Positions 47,501-56,340 of a stretch of DNA of 64,000 bases are shown one piece after another; position 1 is the first letter of the stretch, and the number at the start of each line of letters is the position of its first letter. A model generated the notes under the pieces. It did not search any database, was not told the origin of the DNA, and saw only the letters and a list, made by a program, of their open reading frames with translations. The position numbers were made by a program, and so were the translations under genes. This DNA comes from JAZGGS01 sp963714405 (GTDB lineage Bacteria > Bacteroidota > Ignavibacteria > Ignavibacteriales > Ignavibacteriaceae). Location: contig CAVQOH010000002.1 in the NCBI GenBank assembly GCA_963714405.1, positions 1,178,001 through 1,242,000 on the forward strand. The letters run 5' to 3'.

Positions 47501-48136
47501 ACCAATTTAAACTCTAAAGATTTACGCAAAAGCATTGGAAGTTCAGATTATGAGAGAGGTAATGATGTTTTTCTCACTTTCTCGTTATACGGTACAAATT
47601 TTGAAGCTCCTCAGTATGCACTTAATACATATTTAGAATTTAGCGATTTTTCAACATGGTTGTGGCACCACAATGTTTTCCATGTAAAATTTTCAGGTGG
47701 ATATCTTCAGGATAATGAAAATCTAATCCAGGCAAAGTTTTATTTTGGTGGATTTGGAAACAGAGGTATTGATAATGACGAAATTAGGCAATTTCGAAAG
47801 ATTTTTAGATTTCCAGGTATTCCTATCTATAGCATAGATACTGATAGGTTTCTTAAACTTCTGGTTGAAAACGATTTTCCACCGGTAAGATTTGGTAACC
47901 TTGCAATTGGAGATCAGTTTATTAATCATATTGATTTTGCTGTATATACGCAAGGAATGATCATTAAGAATAATTTATTTGGTAACTATTGGATAGATTT
48001 AGGTGCTCAGCTGGACATTAAGCTTAAGCACTGGTACAACCTGGAATCTACTTTTTCGATGGGTATTGCAAAAGCCTGGTCTGATAAAATAACAGATTGG
48101 GAATGGTTTCTATCTCTTAAATTGCTTAAAGATTGA
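44504..48136 (+). CDS. large secreted gluzincin-like peptidase with propeller and barrel-like C-terminus
   Basis: 1210 residues with a signal peptide (residues 1-18). Residues about 20-110 resemble a copper amine oxidase-type N-terminal domain (VYSFDRNTYVSLQHLADALNF). Then comes a peptidase MA-like domain: zinc motif HELVH (H351, E352, H355) and the downstream Glu in WYQEAIAVY near 405, as in gluzincins. Residues about 550-830 look like a TolB/WD40-type propeller (NPSWSSDGNFIYWNAYTNG). The last 350 residues have alternating hydrophobic strands (SLSLTLYQGVEFI, FLTFSLYG) like an outer-membrane barrel, ending in LKLLKD. Substrate unknown. It is followed after 36 bases by two histidine kinases. 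Confidence 0.8.
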   Translation: MLFKTLLLLFVCQISFYSQEISKVTLLNGDNTFQIPVYSFDRNTYVSLQHLADALNFEYNYHKELISVEVESPKTKLTFTARNPYVVMLLKENNETRSIQLTTSVHFIDELIFAPMPQTIDLLSFAFEKPIVVVNPNRLMVLDDEIITNSILNISIQERNEDTYIKIVTKDKTAAFLSKVDYDEYSINLKNTSSIKQEFSGPSSLGLIKDLQLNNFNGNTLINFKTTEKNCAVELVKTEIDNEIYLHVFIREDSDWFEKESENFKIIYRENHSHIVNHILSSAENSLNSLMKLFDYKPSEKIIIATYDVSDYGFSTTTTLPQNYVRLEIEPLEPGYEIVPHNERYQWLLSHELVHIVVNDQTSGVESTLRSIFGKVTPEKTNPLTVFYSLLTNYQRYTPRWYQEAIAVYIETWFSGGYGRILGNFDEMYFRSILLEDKNFATQLNLETILSHNSYLLENLFYIYGSRFISYLSIIYGSENVISWFKEIPGEPYTGFQSKFKKIFGKDFIKVWYDFIVYEKAFQDKNIKTLNSSELTKLEKIGKINFGWVTQPYYSSFTNSVFFGYHRSHELTNLQQLNLNNGISKNLLSLQTPSMIQVSSTAFDGNNGLFFYTTNNNQLYRDLWVYDIVEDDKKILFENARVGDLTYSPVTRNLWGVMHDGGIATLVLSTYPYQELIPVISFSLGDEIFNLAIEKAGTHLAAVLKRSNGQQSLVIANLNNILEESEFKYKIVSSSGTPENPSWSSDGNFIYWNAYTNGVSNIYRYSLVDESIKAVSHCLSGLFKPIEINADSIFAFEFTTEGFIPVKFKNEPALYLPAINYLGQKVLEKDPQVFDWLLPNVNSITNPFEFKGEKSYNGLSNLNIQSVIPVVSGFQNQVVFGLYTRISDPMLHHDFIMEFGFSPLKETPSYPSFHFRFKYDYMQKVFIELSHHGPEFFDLFNSRNRGMLGSRLQLNYTHYWLYDNPHKIKQSLSLTLYQGVEFINDNLVRVSQPDFGVFVTNLNSKDLRKSIGSSDYERGNDVFLTFSLYGTNFEAPQYALNTYLEFSDFSTWLWHHNVFHVKFSGGYLQDNENLIQAKFYFGGFGNRGIDNDEIRQFRKIFRFPGIPIYSIDTDRFLKLLVENDFPPVRFGNLAIGDQFINHIDFAVYTQGMIIKNNLFGNYWIDLGAQLDIKLKHWYNLESTFSMGIAKAWSDKITDWEWFLSLKLLKD

Positions 48137-48172
48137 TTATAATGTGTTAGCATATTTTCTAATTGATGTAAC

Positions 48173-49480
48173 ATGAAATTTTCTGAGTTTAAAAAAAATA
48201 TTGATGATGGAATAAAAAATACCGGCTCGGATGAAGAATCATCTGAAAAAGTAAAACACCTTGAAGCAATACTTAATATAGCCAACACAATTAACCGCTC
48301 ACTTATTTTAGATGATGTGCTTGAACTTGTATTAAAGAATGCAATCCGCCTTACAAATTCTGAACGCGGATTTATTGTTCTGCAAAATGCACAGGAAAAT
48401 CTTGAATTTAAACTCGGTCTTGATTCAGAAAATAAAAACCTGCCTGAAAACTTATTTCACATAAGTAATACTGTTGTTGAAGATGTATTTTATCATGGCC
48501 AATCCATTTTTATTGAAGGTGCTCAAAGCGATGCAACGTATGATCCATCAAAAAGTATTTTAAAGTTGGATCTACAGACAATTCTTTGCTCACCATTAAT
48601 AACAAACGGAAAGAAAATTGGTGTTATTTATGTTGATAGCAAACACCTTCAAAAAATAAAAGTAAGAGAAATTACCGGAACATTTGAAATACTTGCAGGG
48701 CAGGCTGCAACTGCTATACGCAATGCTCAGTTATATGATGGCCAGGTAAGTGCTTACAACGCACTGCAGGAAGCAAATAACCAGCTTATTCAAGCGGAAA
48801 GAAAAGCACTTAAATCAAGTATAGATTCAGAGATTGGACAATCTTTACAGGGACTTGTTCATCTTGCATTGCTTGAAACTGAAAGCTTGATGAGAATGAT
48901 TGAAAAAACTCAACCAGAATATGAACGAGCATCAGTTAACAACGATTCAGTTTTTTTTGATAGATTAAAATTGAAATCCAAAGTTGCGATTGACAGTATA
49001 AGAAATATTCAAAAGTATGCACAGGTATTGCTCGAAACATCTATAATGAATTTGAATAAAGATACGGGAGATTTGAATAGAACAATTCAATCGGTTATTA
49101 AATATTTAGTACCAATGCGCAAATATGCAACGTTAACATTTAAAACCGAGTTGAATAATTTACCATTGTGCAATTATGATTCGGAGCAAATACAGCATTT
49201 ACTTGTGCAGCTCTTTACCAATACTGCCGAAGTAAAAAAAGATGCAACTATCAATATAAAATCTTATGCAAAGAAAGATAAAGTTATTGTGGAAGTTTCA
49301 GATGATGGGCCTGGATTTCCTGCAGGATTTAACACTAATTTTATGATTACTGCAGGAACTAACAATGGTGGTTACGGTTTATTTCTTTGCAAAAGCATTA
49401 TTGAAAGGCATAACGGTGATTTTAAAATACTTCACATAGATAAGGGTGCTGCTATACAATTTGTTCTACCGGTGGAATAA
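48173..49480 (+). CDS. GAF-domain sensor histidine kinase
   Basis: 435 residues. After a polar N-terminus, residues about 35-175 form a GAF domain (LDDVLELVLKNAIRLTNSERGFIVLQ, ILCSPLITNGKKIGVIYVDS). A coiled-coil link (LQEANNQLIQAERKALK) leads to a helical region without the usual H-box (the only candidate is the His of GLVHLALLE), then a HATPase_c domain with N-box-like QHLLVQLFTNTAEV, DGPGFPAGF and NGGYGLFLCKSIIERHNG. No transmembrane helix, so it is cytoplasmic and likely senses a small molecule or partner protein. The next kinase begins two bases after its stop. Confidence 0.88.
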   Translation: MKFSEFKKNIDDGIKNTGSDEESSEKVKHLEAILNIANTINRSLILDDVLELVLKNAIRLTNSERGFIVLQNAQENLEFKLGLDSENKNLPENLFHISNTVVEDVFYHGQSIFIEGAQSDATYDPSKSILKLDLQTILCSPLITNGKKIGVIYVDSKHLQKIKVREITGTFEILAGQAATAIRNAQLYDGQVSAYNALQEANNQLIQAERKALKSSIDSEIGQSLQGLVHLALLETESLMRMIEKTQPEYERASVNNDSVFFDRLKLKSKVAIDSIRNIQKYAQVLLETSIMNLNKDTGDLNRTIQSVIKYLVPMRKYATLTFKTELNNLPLCNYDSEQIQHLLVQLFTNTAEVKKDATINIKSYAKKDKVIVEVSDDGPGFPAGFNTNFMITAGTNNGGYGLFLCKSIIERHNGDFKILHIDKGAAIQFVLPVE

Positions 49481-49482
49481 TC

Positions 49483-50997
49483 ATGTCAGATTCTTTACAT
49501 AAATATTTAGAACTTTTTTATTCTTCTGTTCTCTTTCCCGTTCAAGTGCTTAATAGTAATGGGGTGATAATTTACGTTAACGAGGTATATACAATTCAAT
49601 GGGGATATTCACTATCAGAATTGAAAGAATATTCAGTTTTTAAAGACAAAGAACTTGATAGAAGAGGTATAGTTAATAATATTAAAGATACCTTAACAAG
49701 TAATAAAAGTACTACAATTTCAAATTATGCAGATTCTCTCTTAATTAACCGAGATGCGGCAGTTCCTATTTTGCGAACCACAATCTTTCCTCTTTCATAT
49801 GAAGGAGAAAATTATACAGTATTGTTTCACGAAGATCAGACGGAGATGGTTTTAGCAGAAGCGGAAGTTAAAAAATCAAGGGATGCAAACAAGGAATCAG
49901 AAAGATTAAAAGATACATTTTTAAATGTCCTTTCACATGAACTTAGAACTCCTTTAAATATTATTCTTGGTTATTCTACAATCATTAAGGAAAATCTGAA
50001 GGATAAAATTGATAATGAAGATAAAGTTTACCTTGATAATCTTTATTCAGGAGGAGAGAGGTTATTTAAAAGTATAACACAAATGCTTGAATTTGCACAA
50101 ATTGAAGCAGGAAAATTTCAGATGAACATCGATGTATTCGATTTTCAAAATGTGTTTATGCACTGCATAGAACCTTATAAGAAAAAAGCTGAAGATAAAA
50201 ATTTGAATTTCAAAACCAACTTAACTGATGAGAAAATATTTGTTGAAGTTGATCTTCAATGTGCAGAAAATGTAATAAATAATTTACTTGATAATGCAGT
50301 TAAGTTTACACAGCAAGGATTTATTGATATTGAAATTGGAACACTGAAAGACAAAGACCTGGCAATTTGTAAAGTTAAGGACACCGGAACAGGAATTTCA
50401 ACTAAATATTTGGACCATTTATACCAACCATTTAGCCAGGAAGAAACCGATGTGGGCAGAACTTTTGAAGGAAACGGTCTTAGTCTTGCACTTTCAAAAA
50501 GATATATAGAAAAAATGGGTGGTTCACTGCTTGTTGACAGTATAAAAGGTGTAGGAACAACATTTACGTTTACCCTTCCGCTGGCAAAGACAGCAAAAGT
50601 TCCACAAAGAGAAAACATAACCGAAGAAAGTAATCGAGATGTAAAGATATTAATGCTTGATGATGCCGGGGAGTCTTACGATTTAATTAAAGCATTTTTA
50701 AAGGGGTCTTATGATATTTCAGTTTATAACTACAGAAACTTTAATGAAAAGCTTGTAAACGAAAATGACTTTAAGATTATTGTTTTTGATATAACAAAAA
50801 ACTTTTGGGACAGAGGTTTAGAGCTATGTAAACGTATTAAAAAAATAGATGCAACCAACAAGCCCATAGTCATTCTTTCCAGTGAATTCATGAATGATAA
50901 AATTCAGCAATTCTATAGTGCAGGTGCAGATGAGTTTCTTGTAAAACCGTTTACTAAAAGCGATTTAATAAAACTTATTGAAAAAATAACTTCTTAA
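49483..50997 (+). CDS. PAS-domain hybrid histidine kinase with receiver domain
   Basis: 504 residues. Residues 1-115 resemble a PAS domain (VQVLNSNGVIIYVNEVYTIQ), then HisKA with H152 in VLSHELRTPLN, HATPase_c with ENVINNLLDNAVKFTQQG, KVKDTGTGIS and EGNGLSLALSKRYIEKMGG, and a C-terminal receiver (about 385-504) with phosphoacceptor-position D436 in IIVFDITK and the switch Lys in EFLVKPF. No membrane helix. Coupled to the GAF kinase (two-base gap), it ends the 44.5-51.0 kb transcription run; it may pass phosphate to an unlinked HPt or regulator. Confidence 0.9.
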   Translation: MSDSLHKYLELFYSSVLFPVQVLNSNGVIIYVNEVYTIQWGYSLSELKEYSVFKDKELDRRGIVNNIKDTLTSNKSTTISNYADSLLINRDAAVPILRTTIFPLSYEGENYTVLFHEDQTEMVLAEAEVKKSRDANKESERLKDTFLNVLSHELRTPLNIILGYSTIIKENLKDKIDNEDKVYLDNLYSGGERLFKSITQMLEFAQIEAGKFQMNIDVFDFQNVFMHCIEPYKKKAEDKNLNFKTNLTDEKIFVEVDLQCAENVINNLLDNAVKFTQQGFIDIEIGTLKDKDLAICKVKDTGTGISTKYLDHLYQPFSQEETDVGRTFEGNGLSLALSKRYIEKMGGSLLVDSIKGVGTTFTFTLPLAKTAKVPQRENITEESNRDVKILMLDDAGESYDLIKAFLKGSYDISVYNYRNFNEKLVNENDFKIIVFDITKNFWDRGLELCKRIKKIDATNKPIVILSSEFMNDKIQQFYSAGADEFLVKPFTKSDLIKLIEKITS

Positions 50998-51144
50998 ATT
51001 CCCGCCCCATCTCTTTTATTTAATTATATCACTTTTAAAACTTCTAATTGCAATGAAATCCAATATTGATGTGTAAGTTTTAAATTCTCTGCTTATTTTA
51101 AAGAAATAAAAAAACAATAGTAATAGATTAAAAACAAAAAGAAC

Positions 51145-51852
51145 TTGTTGAATCTATCAGAATTAAAAAAAAGGGTTGAGAAAGAATCAAATAGAAAACA
51201 GGCTGCTGTTTTACAGCGGTTCTTTAAAACAGGAAAAGGAGATTATGGGGAAGGAGACATTTTTGCAGGAATAAAAATTCCAGTACAAAGAAAAATAGCT
51301 AATGAATTCAAGGAGCTTTGTTATGATGATATCACGCAACTTATAAATTCAAAAATACATGAAGAAAGAATGATCGGGTTGCTGATTTTAGTTAATAAAT
51401 ATGAAAATAGTAATGAAGATGAAAGGGATAAAGTTTACAAATTTTATATCAAGAATAGAAAAGGTATTAATAATTGGGATTTAGTTGATTTAAGTGCACC
51501 CAAAATTGCAGGTAAACACCTATTGCTTAAGGATAAAGATATCCTGTACAAATTCGCTCATTCCAAAAACTTGTGGGAGCGCCGGATAGCAGTTATTTCA
51601 ACATATTCTTTTATAAAAGAAGGAAATTATATTACAACTTTTGATATTTCGGATATTCTATTAAATGATAAGCATGATTTAATTCATAAAGCAGTTGGCT
51701 GGATGTTGAGGGAAATAGGAAAGAAAAATCAGGTTGCAGAAGAAAACTTTTTGAAAGCACGCTATAAAAAAATGCCCCGTACTATGCTTAGGTATGCAAT
51801 TGAAAAATTTCCTGAGAGAAAAAGAAAAAAATACTTACTAAATAAAATCTGA
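51145..51852 (+). CDS. AlkD-like DNA alkylation repair protein
   Basis: HEAT-repeat DNA glycosylase of the AlkC/AlkD group that releases 3-methyladenine and 7-methylguanine. The three AlkD active-site elements are visible: the Trp and Asp of NNWDLVDLSAP and the Arg of LWERRIAVI. The IFAGIKIPVQRKIA segment and the C-terminal VGWMLREIGKK with MPRTMLRYAIEKFPE are also family signatures. 235 residues, normal. Start is TTG (two in a row at 51145 and 51148); there is no nearby ATG. Confidence 0.92.
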   Translation: MLNLSELKKRVEKESNRKQAAVLQRFFKTGKGDYGEGDIFAGIKIPVQRKIANEFKELCYDDITQLINSKIHEERMIGLLILVNKYENSNEDERDKVYKFYIKNRKGINNWDLVDLSAPKIAGKHLLLKDKDILYKFAHSKNLWERRIAVISTYSFIKEGNYITTFDISDILLNDKHDLIHKAVGWMLREIGKKNQVAEENFLKARYKKMPRTMLRYAIEKFPERKRKKYLLNKI

Positions 51853-51863
51853 GGGATAATAAT

Positions 51864-52256
51864 ATGAAAGACAGAATTAATATTTCAAGCAGTGCGATTT
51901 GGGAAGACCAGATAGGCTATTCACGCGCAGTAAGGATTGGTAGAGTTGTGGAAGTTTCAGGAACTTCTGCAATAGATAGAGATAAAATTATTGCACCAAA
52001 TAATCCTTACCAGCAAACAAAGTTTATTATCCGAAAGATTGAACGTGCTATTAATGAAGCTGGCGGAACTCTTGAAGATGTTACTAGAACAAGAATTTAT
52101 GTAACTAACATTAAAGATTGGTCTGCAGTAGGTAAAGCACACGGAGAGTTTTTTAGAGATATAAAACCTGCCACTACAATGATTGAGGTTAAATCTTTAA
52201 TTGATCCTAATTTTGTTGTTGAGATAGAAGCGACAGCAATATTAAAAGAAAAATAA
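51864..52256 (+). CDS. RidA family protein (reactive intermediate deaminase)
   Basis: 130-residue YjgF/YER057c/UK114 protein; RidA hydrolyses reactive enamine/imine intermediates. The strand motif RVVEVSGTSAID and the C-terminal conserved segment TRTRIYVTNIKDWSAVGKAHGEFF with KPATTMIEVKSL (family PA(R/T)xxxxVxxL) identify it. The catalytic Arg of RidA (usually in PARS) is replaced by Thr in PATT, so it may belong to a non-RidA subgroup of the superfamily. It begins 11 bases after the AlkD-like gene, so the two may be co-transcribed. Confidence 0.9.
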   Translation: MKDRINISSSAIWEDQIGYSRAVRIGRVVEVSGTSAIDRDKIIAPNNPYQQTKFIIRKIERAINEAGGTLEDVTRTRIYVTNIKDWSAVGKAHGEFFRDIKPATTMIEVKSLIDPNFVVEIEATAILKEK

Positions 52257-52264
52257 TTTTGTTT

Positions 52265-53581
52265 TCAGTTTAGTAGTTTTCCAAATAACGTTGCGTACAT
52301 TATCCTGTAAATATCAGTATTATCGGTTATTCCCTTCAGCAAATCAGCATTAAGTCCTTCTGTTTTTGCTACAACTGATCCGCAAACATCTCCATAAGAT
52401 GACCATGTAACTGCAAATGGAAATGTGTTTCCAGATTTATCCGGAGCGGAAATAAACGGTGGGGTTTGCGATCCAAATTTACCATCAATTGGTGCACCAT
52501 TTTTATCTGTTGGCGGAAGTGGTAATCCCGGATTCATGCTTTCTATTGTAGAACCTCTCAACTCTAATCCACCCGCCTCACTATCTGCTGCGGTTATTAT
52601 TAACGTGTTACGATTTTGCTGTAAGTAGCCGTATGCAATCCCGATAGCATCATCAGCTCTTTTTTGTGCTTCAAAAAATCCGTTGGCATTGTTATTATTA
52701 CCAAAATTATCGGTACCTTCTTCTTCAATTACCAGAAAAAAATTCCCACTCTTTTTTGATAAAAATTTAATTGCAGCATCAGTCATTTCTGCAAGAGTTG
52801 GCGCTTCAGCATTGTAGTTATGCAAACCAACATTATTAAGTTCTTCCTCTGGTTTATCATTAAATGTATGATGAAGAGCAAATACACCCAGAATTTTTTC
52901 TACGTCATTTGGCATGTTTAAAAGTTCTTCTCTGTTATATACAACATAGTATCCTCTTTTCACAGCGGTTTCAATTAAGTTTAGTCCATCCTTTCTTTTT
53001 CCCAATCCATGTCTTCCTGCTACATTTTCCGGAATCAACAATTGTTCGCCGCCAGATAGTATTAAATCAGCCCCGGATTCAATAATTTTTTTTGCAATGT
53101 CCTCATCATTATCTCTTGAGACATCGCTGGTAACAAAAACTCCGCTTCCCGGTTCTACAATTGTTCCGGAATTTATTATTCCAATATTTATCCCGTTTTC
53201 TTTTGCTTCCATCATAATGCTATTATTATAACCTGATAAAGAGATTAACGATTTCTTACCATCCATTCCATATGAGTCATATTCAACCTTAACTCCATAA
53301 GCATGAATAGTTGCACCAGCTTGTGAAGAAGCAGTTAATGTGTTTTTTGTATATCCCTGATATAATCCAATGTTAGTTAGCTTATCCCAATTTAATGTTC
53401 CATCAGGTCCATAGTACAAAATTCTTATTGCATTCCATGATGCAAGGGAAGTTCCATCGGGATGAATGAAAATTACATTACCTGTGGGTAAATTTTGAGC
53501 TTTTGTAGAATTGTAGTTTAATAAAAAAAAGGTAAGTGAAGCTAATGAAAAAATTAGAAGAAAAATAAAAAGTGATCGCAT
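52265..53581 (-). CDS. alkaline phosphatase-family protein with altered metal ligands
   Basis: 438 residues with a signal peptide (residues 1-28). The fold signatures of alkaline phosphatase are present: IFIHPDGTS (D42 as first metal ligand) and TASSQAGAT, where the nucleophile Ser is S86 but the preceding Asp is Ser and the following small residue is Gln. The later ligand motifs are changed too: TDNFGNNNN near residue 290 has Asn where canonical enzymes have His (DxxxH), and TAADSEAGG near 327 has Ser in place of the His of ADHETGG. The changes are consistent, which suggests a distinct subgroup rather than random decay. It could be a phosphatase with other metals or a non-catalytic homologue. 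Confidence 0.85.
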   Translation of the reverse strand: MRSLFIFLLIFSLASLTFFLLNYNSTKAQNLPTGNVIFIHPDGTSLASWNAIRILYYGPDGTLNWDKLTNIGLYQGYTKNTLTASSQAGATIHAYGVKVEYDSYGMDGKKSLISLSGYNNSIMMEAKENGINIGIINSGTIVEPGSGVFVTSDVSRDNDEDIAKKIIESGADLILSGGEQLLIPENVAGRHGLGKRKDGLNLIETAVKRGYYVVYNREELLNMPNDVEKILGVFALHHTFNDKPEEELNNVGLHNYNAEAPTLAEMTDAAIKFLSKKSGNFFLVIEEEGTDNFGNNNNANGFFEAQKRADDAIGIAYGYLQQNRNTLIITAADSEAGGLELRGSTIESMNPGLPLPPTDKNGAPIDGKFGSQTPPFISAPDKSGNTFPFAVTWSSYGDVCGSVVAKTEGLNADLLKGITDNTDIYRIMYATLFGKLLN

Positions 53582-53780
53582 CTGGCACTCCGCAATAAAA
53601 TATTTTTTTATTCAGTAAAAATAAGCTAAAAGTAATGATTAAATAAATTACCAGAAGGAAAGAATTAAAGCAATTTATTGATTGAATTATTATAAATTGT
53701 AAATCATTTAAACTTATTTTGTAAATACATGTTACAACTTTAAATTTAGCCGCAAAATTTTTTAAGTTTCAAAATACATT

Positions 53781-56282
53781 ATGAATGAAAACGAACACAA
53801 CATAGCAAATAACAAGTCATCAATATTTTTTACAGATGGTGAAGCACCTGGATCTTATTCAATATCCAACCAGTTTGCTGAAAACCTTGAATTCAGGCTT
53901 GTGCGAGATAGAATAACCGCATCAGGAGATGATGCATATTTTGCCCTATCACTTGCTGTGAGAGACAGACTTGTAAGAAAATGGCTTAGAACTCAGCGTC
54001 AATATTATCAGCAGGATGTTAAACGAGTTTACTACTTATCACTAGAATACCTGATGGGTAGACTTCTTGGCAATGCGCTTATAAATATGGATTATTATGA
54101 AGAGTGTTATAAAATATTAAAGGAAGATGGATACAGTTTAGAAGAAATAAGAGATTATGAACATGATATGGGTTTGGGCAATGGTGGATTGGGGCGCCTT
54201 GCAGCGTGTTACTTGGATTCTATGGCAACCCTTGAATTACCTGCATTTGGATACGGCATAAGATACGAGTATGGAATTTTTGAGCAGGAAATTGAAAATG
54301 GCTACCAGGTTGAATATCCTGATAACTGGTTGAGCGATGGAAACCCTTGGGATATTATGAGGCGCAGATTAGAATTCCGTGTAAAATTTTATGGCAAAAC
54401 CAAACGAGTTGAGTTGGGTAAGGATAAATATAAATTTGAATGGGTTGATACTGAGGATGTATTAGCTATGGCTTACGATGTTCCCGTTCCAGGTTATGGT
54501 AACAACACTGTTAATAATTTAAGATTGTGGGAAGCTAAAGCCTGTAAAGATTTTAGCTTTAAAGATTTCAATGCCGGCAACTATGTAGCAGCTGTATCAA
54601 TGAAAACCGATTCGGAAACCATTTCCAAAGTTCTATATCCTAATGATTCTTACATTGAAGGTAAATTTTTAAGATTAAAGCAGCAATACTTTTTTGTATC
54701 TGCAACGCTTCAGGATATTATCAGAAAATATAAAATAAACCACAGTACTTTCGATCAATTTTCTGAAAAAACATCAATACAGCTTAATGATACACATCCG
54801 GTTATAGCAATTCCGGAATTGATGAGGATTTTGATTGATGATGAAAACTTTAGCTGGGATGAAGCCTGGAATATAACTTCAAAAACATTTGCATATACAA
54901 ATCACACAGTAGTCCCGGAAGCATTGGAAGAATGGTCTTTAAGCTTGTTTGAAGAATTACTGCCAAGACACATTCAGATAGTCCAGGAAATAAATAGAAG
55001 ATTTTTAGAGTATGTAAAGACAAATTACACTAAAGATCAAAAAGTTTTAGCACAGCTTTCAATCATTAAAGAAGCCCCGGAAAAAACAGTAAGAATGGCC
55101 AACCTGGCAATTGTTGGAAGCTTTGCTGTTAACGGTGTTGCAGCACTTCACACCGAAATTATTAAAACAAAAATATTTCATCACTTTAATCAAATTTACC
55201 CGGATAAATTCATTAACATAACAAACGGCATTACACCACGCAGATGGCTCAAAACAGCAAATCCTTTTTTATCAAAGATTATTACCGATACGATTGGCGA
55301 TACATGGCTTAAAGATTTGGAAAAATTCAGGGAACTTGAACCGTTTGCTGATAACCCGGATTTTAGAGAAAATTGGCGAGGTGCTAAATGGCTTAGTAAA
55401 AAACTACTTATGGATTACATAGAGGATAAATATAGTGTAAATATTAATCCTGAATCAATGTTCGATGTTCAAATAAAAAGATTCCATGAATATAAACGCC
55501 AGCTATTAAATGTTTTTCACATAATAACTCTTTATAACCGGATAAAGGAAAATCAAGCGATATCTATGGTCCCGCGCACTATTATATTTGGCGGAAAAGC
55601 TGCGCCGGCATACTATATGGCTAAACTTATTATTAAGCTTATCAATTCTGTTGCTGATATAGTAAATAATGATAAGGATGTAGGGGATAAGCTTAAGGTT
55701 TTATTTTTGAAAAATTACTCAGTTACACTTGCAGAAAAAATTATTCCTGCTTCAGATTTATCCGAACAGATTTCAATGGCGGGATTGGAAGCCTCCGGTA
55801 CTGGGAATATGAAGTTTGCACTTAATGGAGCATTAACAATAGGGACGATGGATGGTGCGAATATCGAAATTAGAGAAGAAGTTGGTGAAGAAAATATTTT
55901 TATTTTTGGTTTACTCGCAGATGAAGTAGTGGATCTTAAGAAAAACGGTTATTACCCTCTTACTTTCTATGATAGCAACAAAGAGTTGAAAAAGGTAATT
56001 GATATGATAAGCTCTGATTTTTTTAATAAATCAGAACCAGGATTATTTCAACCAATTGTTTCAAATCTTTTAAAAGATGATTATTACTGCTTGCTTGCAG
56101 ATTATCAGTCTTATGTTGATGCCCAGGATAGAGTAAGTGAGGCTTACGCAAATAAGGAAGAATGGACAAAAAAATCGATTTATAATGTTGCACGAATTGC
56201 CAAATTTTCAAGTGATCGGTCGATTAAAGAATATGCAGACAAAATTTGGAAAGTAGAACCGGTAAAAATTTTTGATGCATAA
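53781..56282 (+). CDS. glgP: glycogen/starch/alpha-glucan phosphorylase
   Basis: GT35 phosphorylase that releases glucose 1-phosphate from alpha-1,4-glucans using PLP. The N-terminus has YYLSLEYLMGRLLGNALINM, GLGNGGLGRLAACYLDSMA and YEYGIFEQ; the C-terminal half has IQLNDTHPVIAIPELMR, VNGVAALHTEIIK, NGITPRRWL, FDVQIKRFHEYKRQLLN and the PLP-lysine motif EASGTGNMKFALNGALTIGT. 833 residues is the usual bacterial maltodextrin/glycogen phosphorylase length. Stand-alone gene; no glgA, glgB or glgC is present in the window. Confidence 0.98.
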   Translation: MNENEHNIANNKSSIFFTDGEAPGSYSISNQFAENLEFRLVRDRITASGDDAYFALSLAVRDRLVRKWLRTQRQYYQQDVKRVYYLSLEYLMGRLLGNALINMDYYEECYKILKEDGYSLEEIRDYEHDMGLGNGGLGRLAACYLDSMATLELPAFGYGIRYEYGIFEQEIENGYQVEYPDNWLSDGNPWDIMRRRLEFRVKFYGKTKRVELGKDKYKFEWVDTEDVLAMAYDVPVPGYGNNTVNNLRLWEAKACKDFSFKDFNAGNYVAAVSMKTDSETISKVLYPNDSYIEGKFLRLKQQYFFVSATLQDIIRKYKINHSTFDQFSEKTSIQLNDTHPVIAIPELMRILIDDENFSWDEAWNITSKTFAYTNHTVVPEALEEWSLSLFEELLPRHIQIVQEINRRFLEYVKTNYTKDQKVLAQLSIIKEAPEKTVRMANLAIVGSFAVNGVAALHTEIIKTKIFHHFNQIYPDKFINITNGITPRRWLKTANPFLSKIITDTIGDTWLKDLEKFRELEPFADNPDFRENWRGAKWLSKKLLMDYIEDKYSVNINPESMFDVQIKRFHEYKRQLLNVFHIITLYNRIKENQAISMVPRTIIFGGKAAPAYYMAKLIIKLINSVADIVNNDKDVGDKLKVLFLKNYSVTLAEKIIPASDLSEQISMAGLEASGTGNMKFALNGALTIGTMDGANIEIREEVGEENIFIFGLLADEVVDLKKNGYYPLTFYDSNKELKKVIDMISSDFFNKSEPGLFQPIVSNLLKDDYYCLLADYQSYVDAQDRVSEAYANKEEWTKKSIYNVARIAKFSSDRSIKEYADKIWKVEPVKIFDA

Positions 56283-56340
56283 TACCCTTTTAATTTTTCT
56301 TCAGTTAATAAGTTATTTTTTTAAAATTGATTTACAATAA

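Noticed and set aside
51001..51144. Possible RNA gene between the hybrid kinase and the AlkD-like gene
   Set aside because: No cloverleaf, no stable stem and no terminator could be recognised; it looks like a plain AT-rich promoter region.
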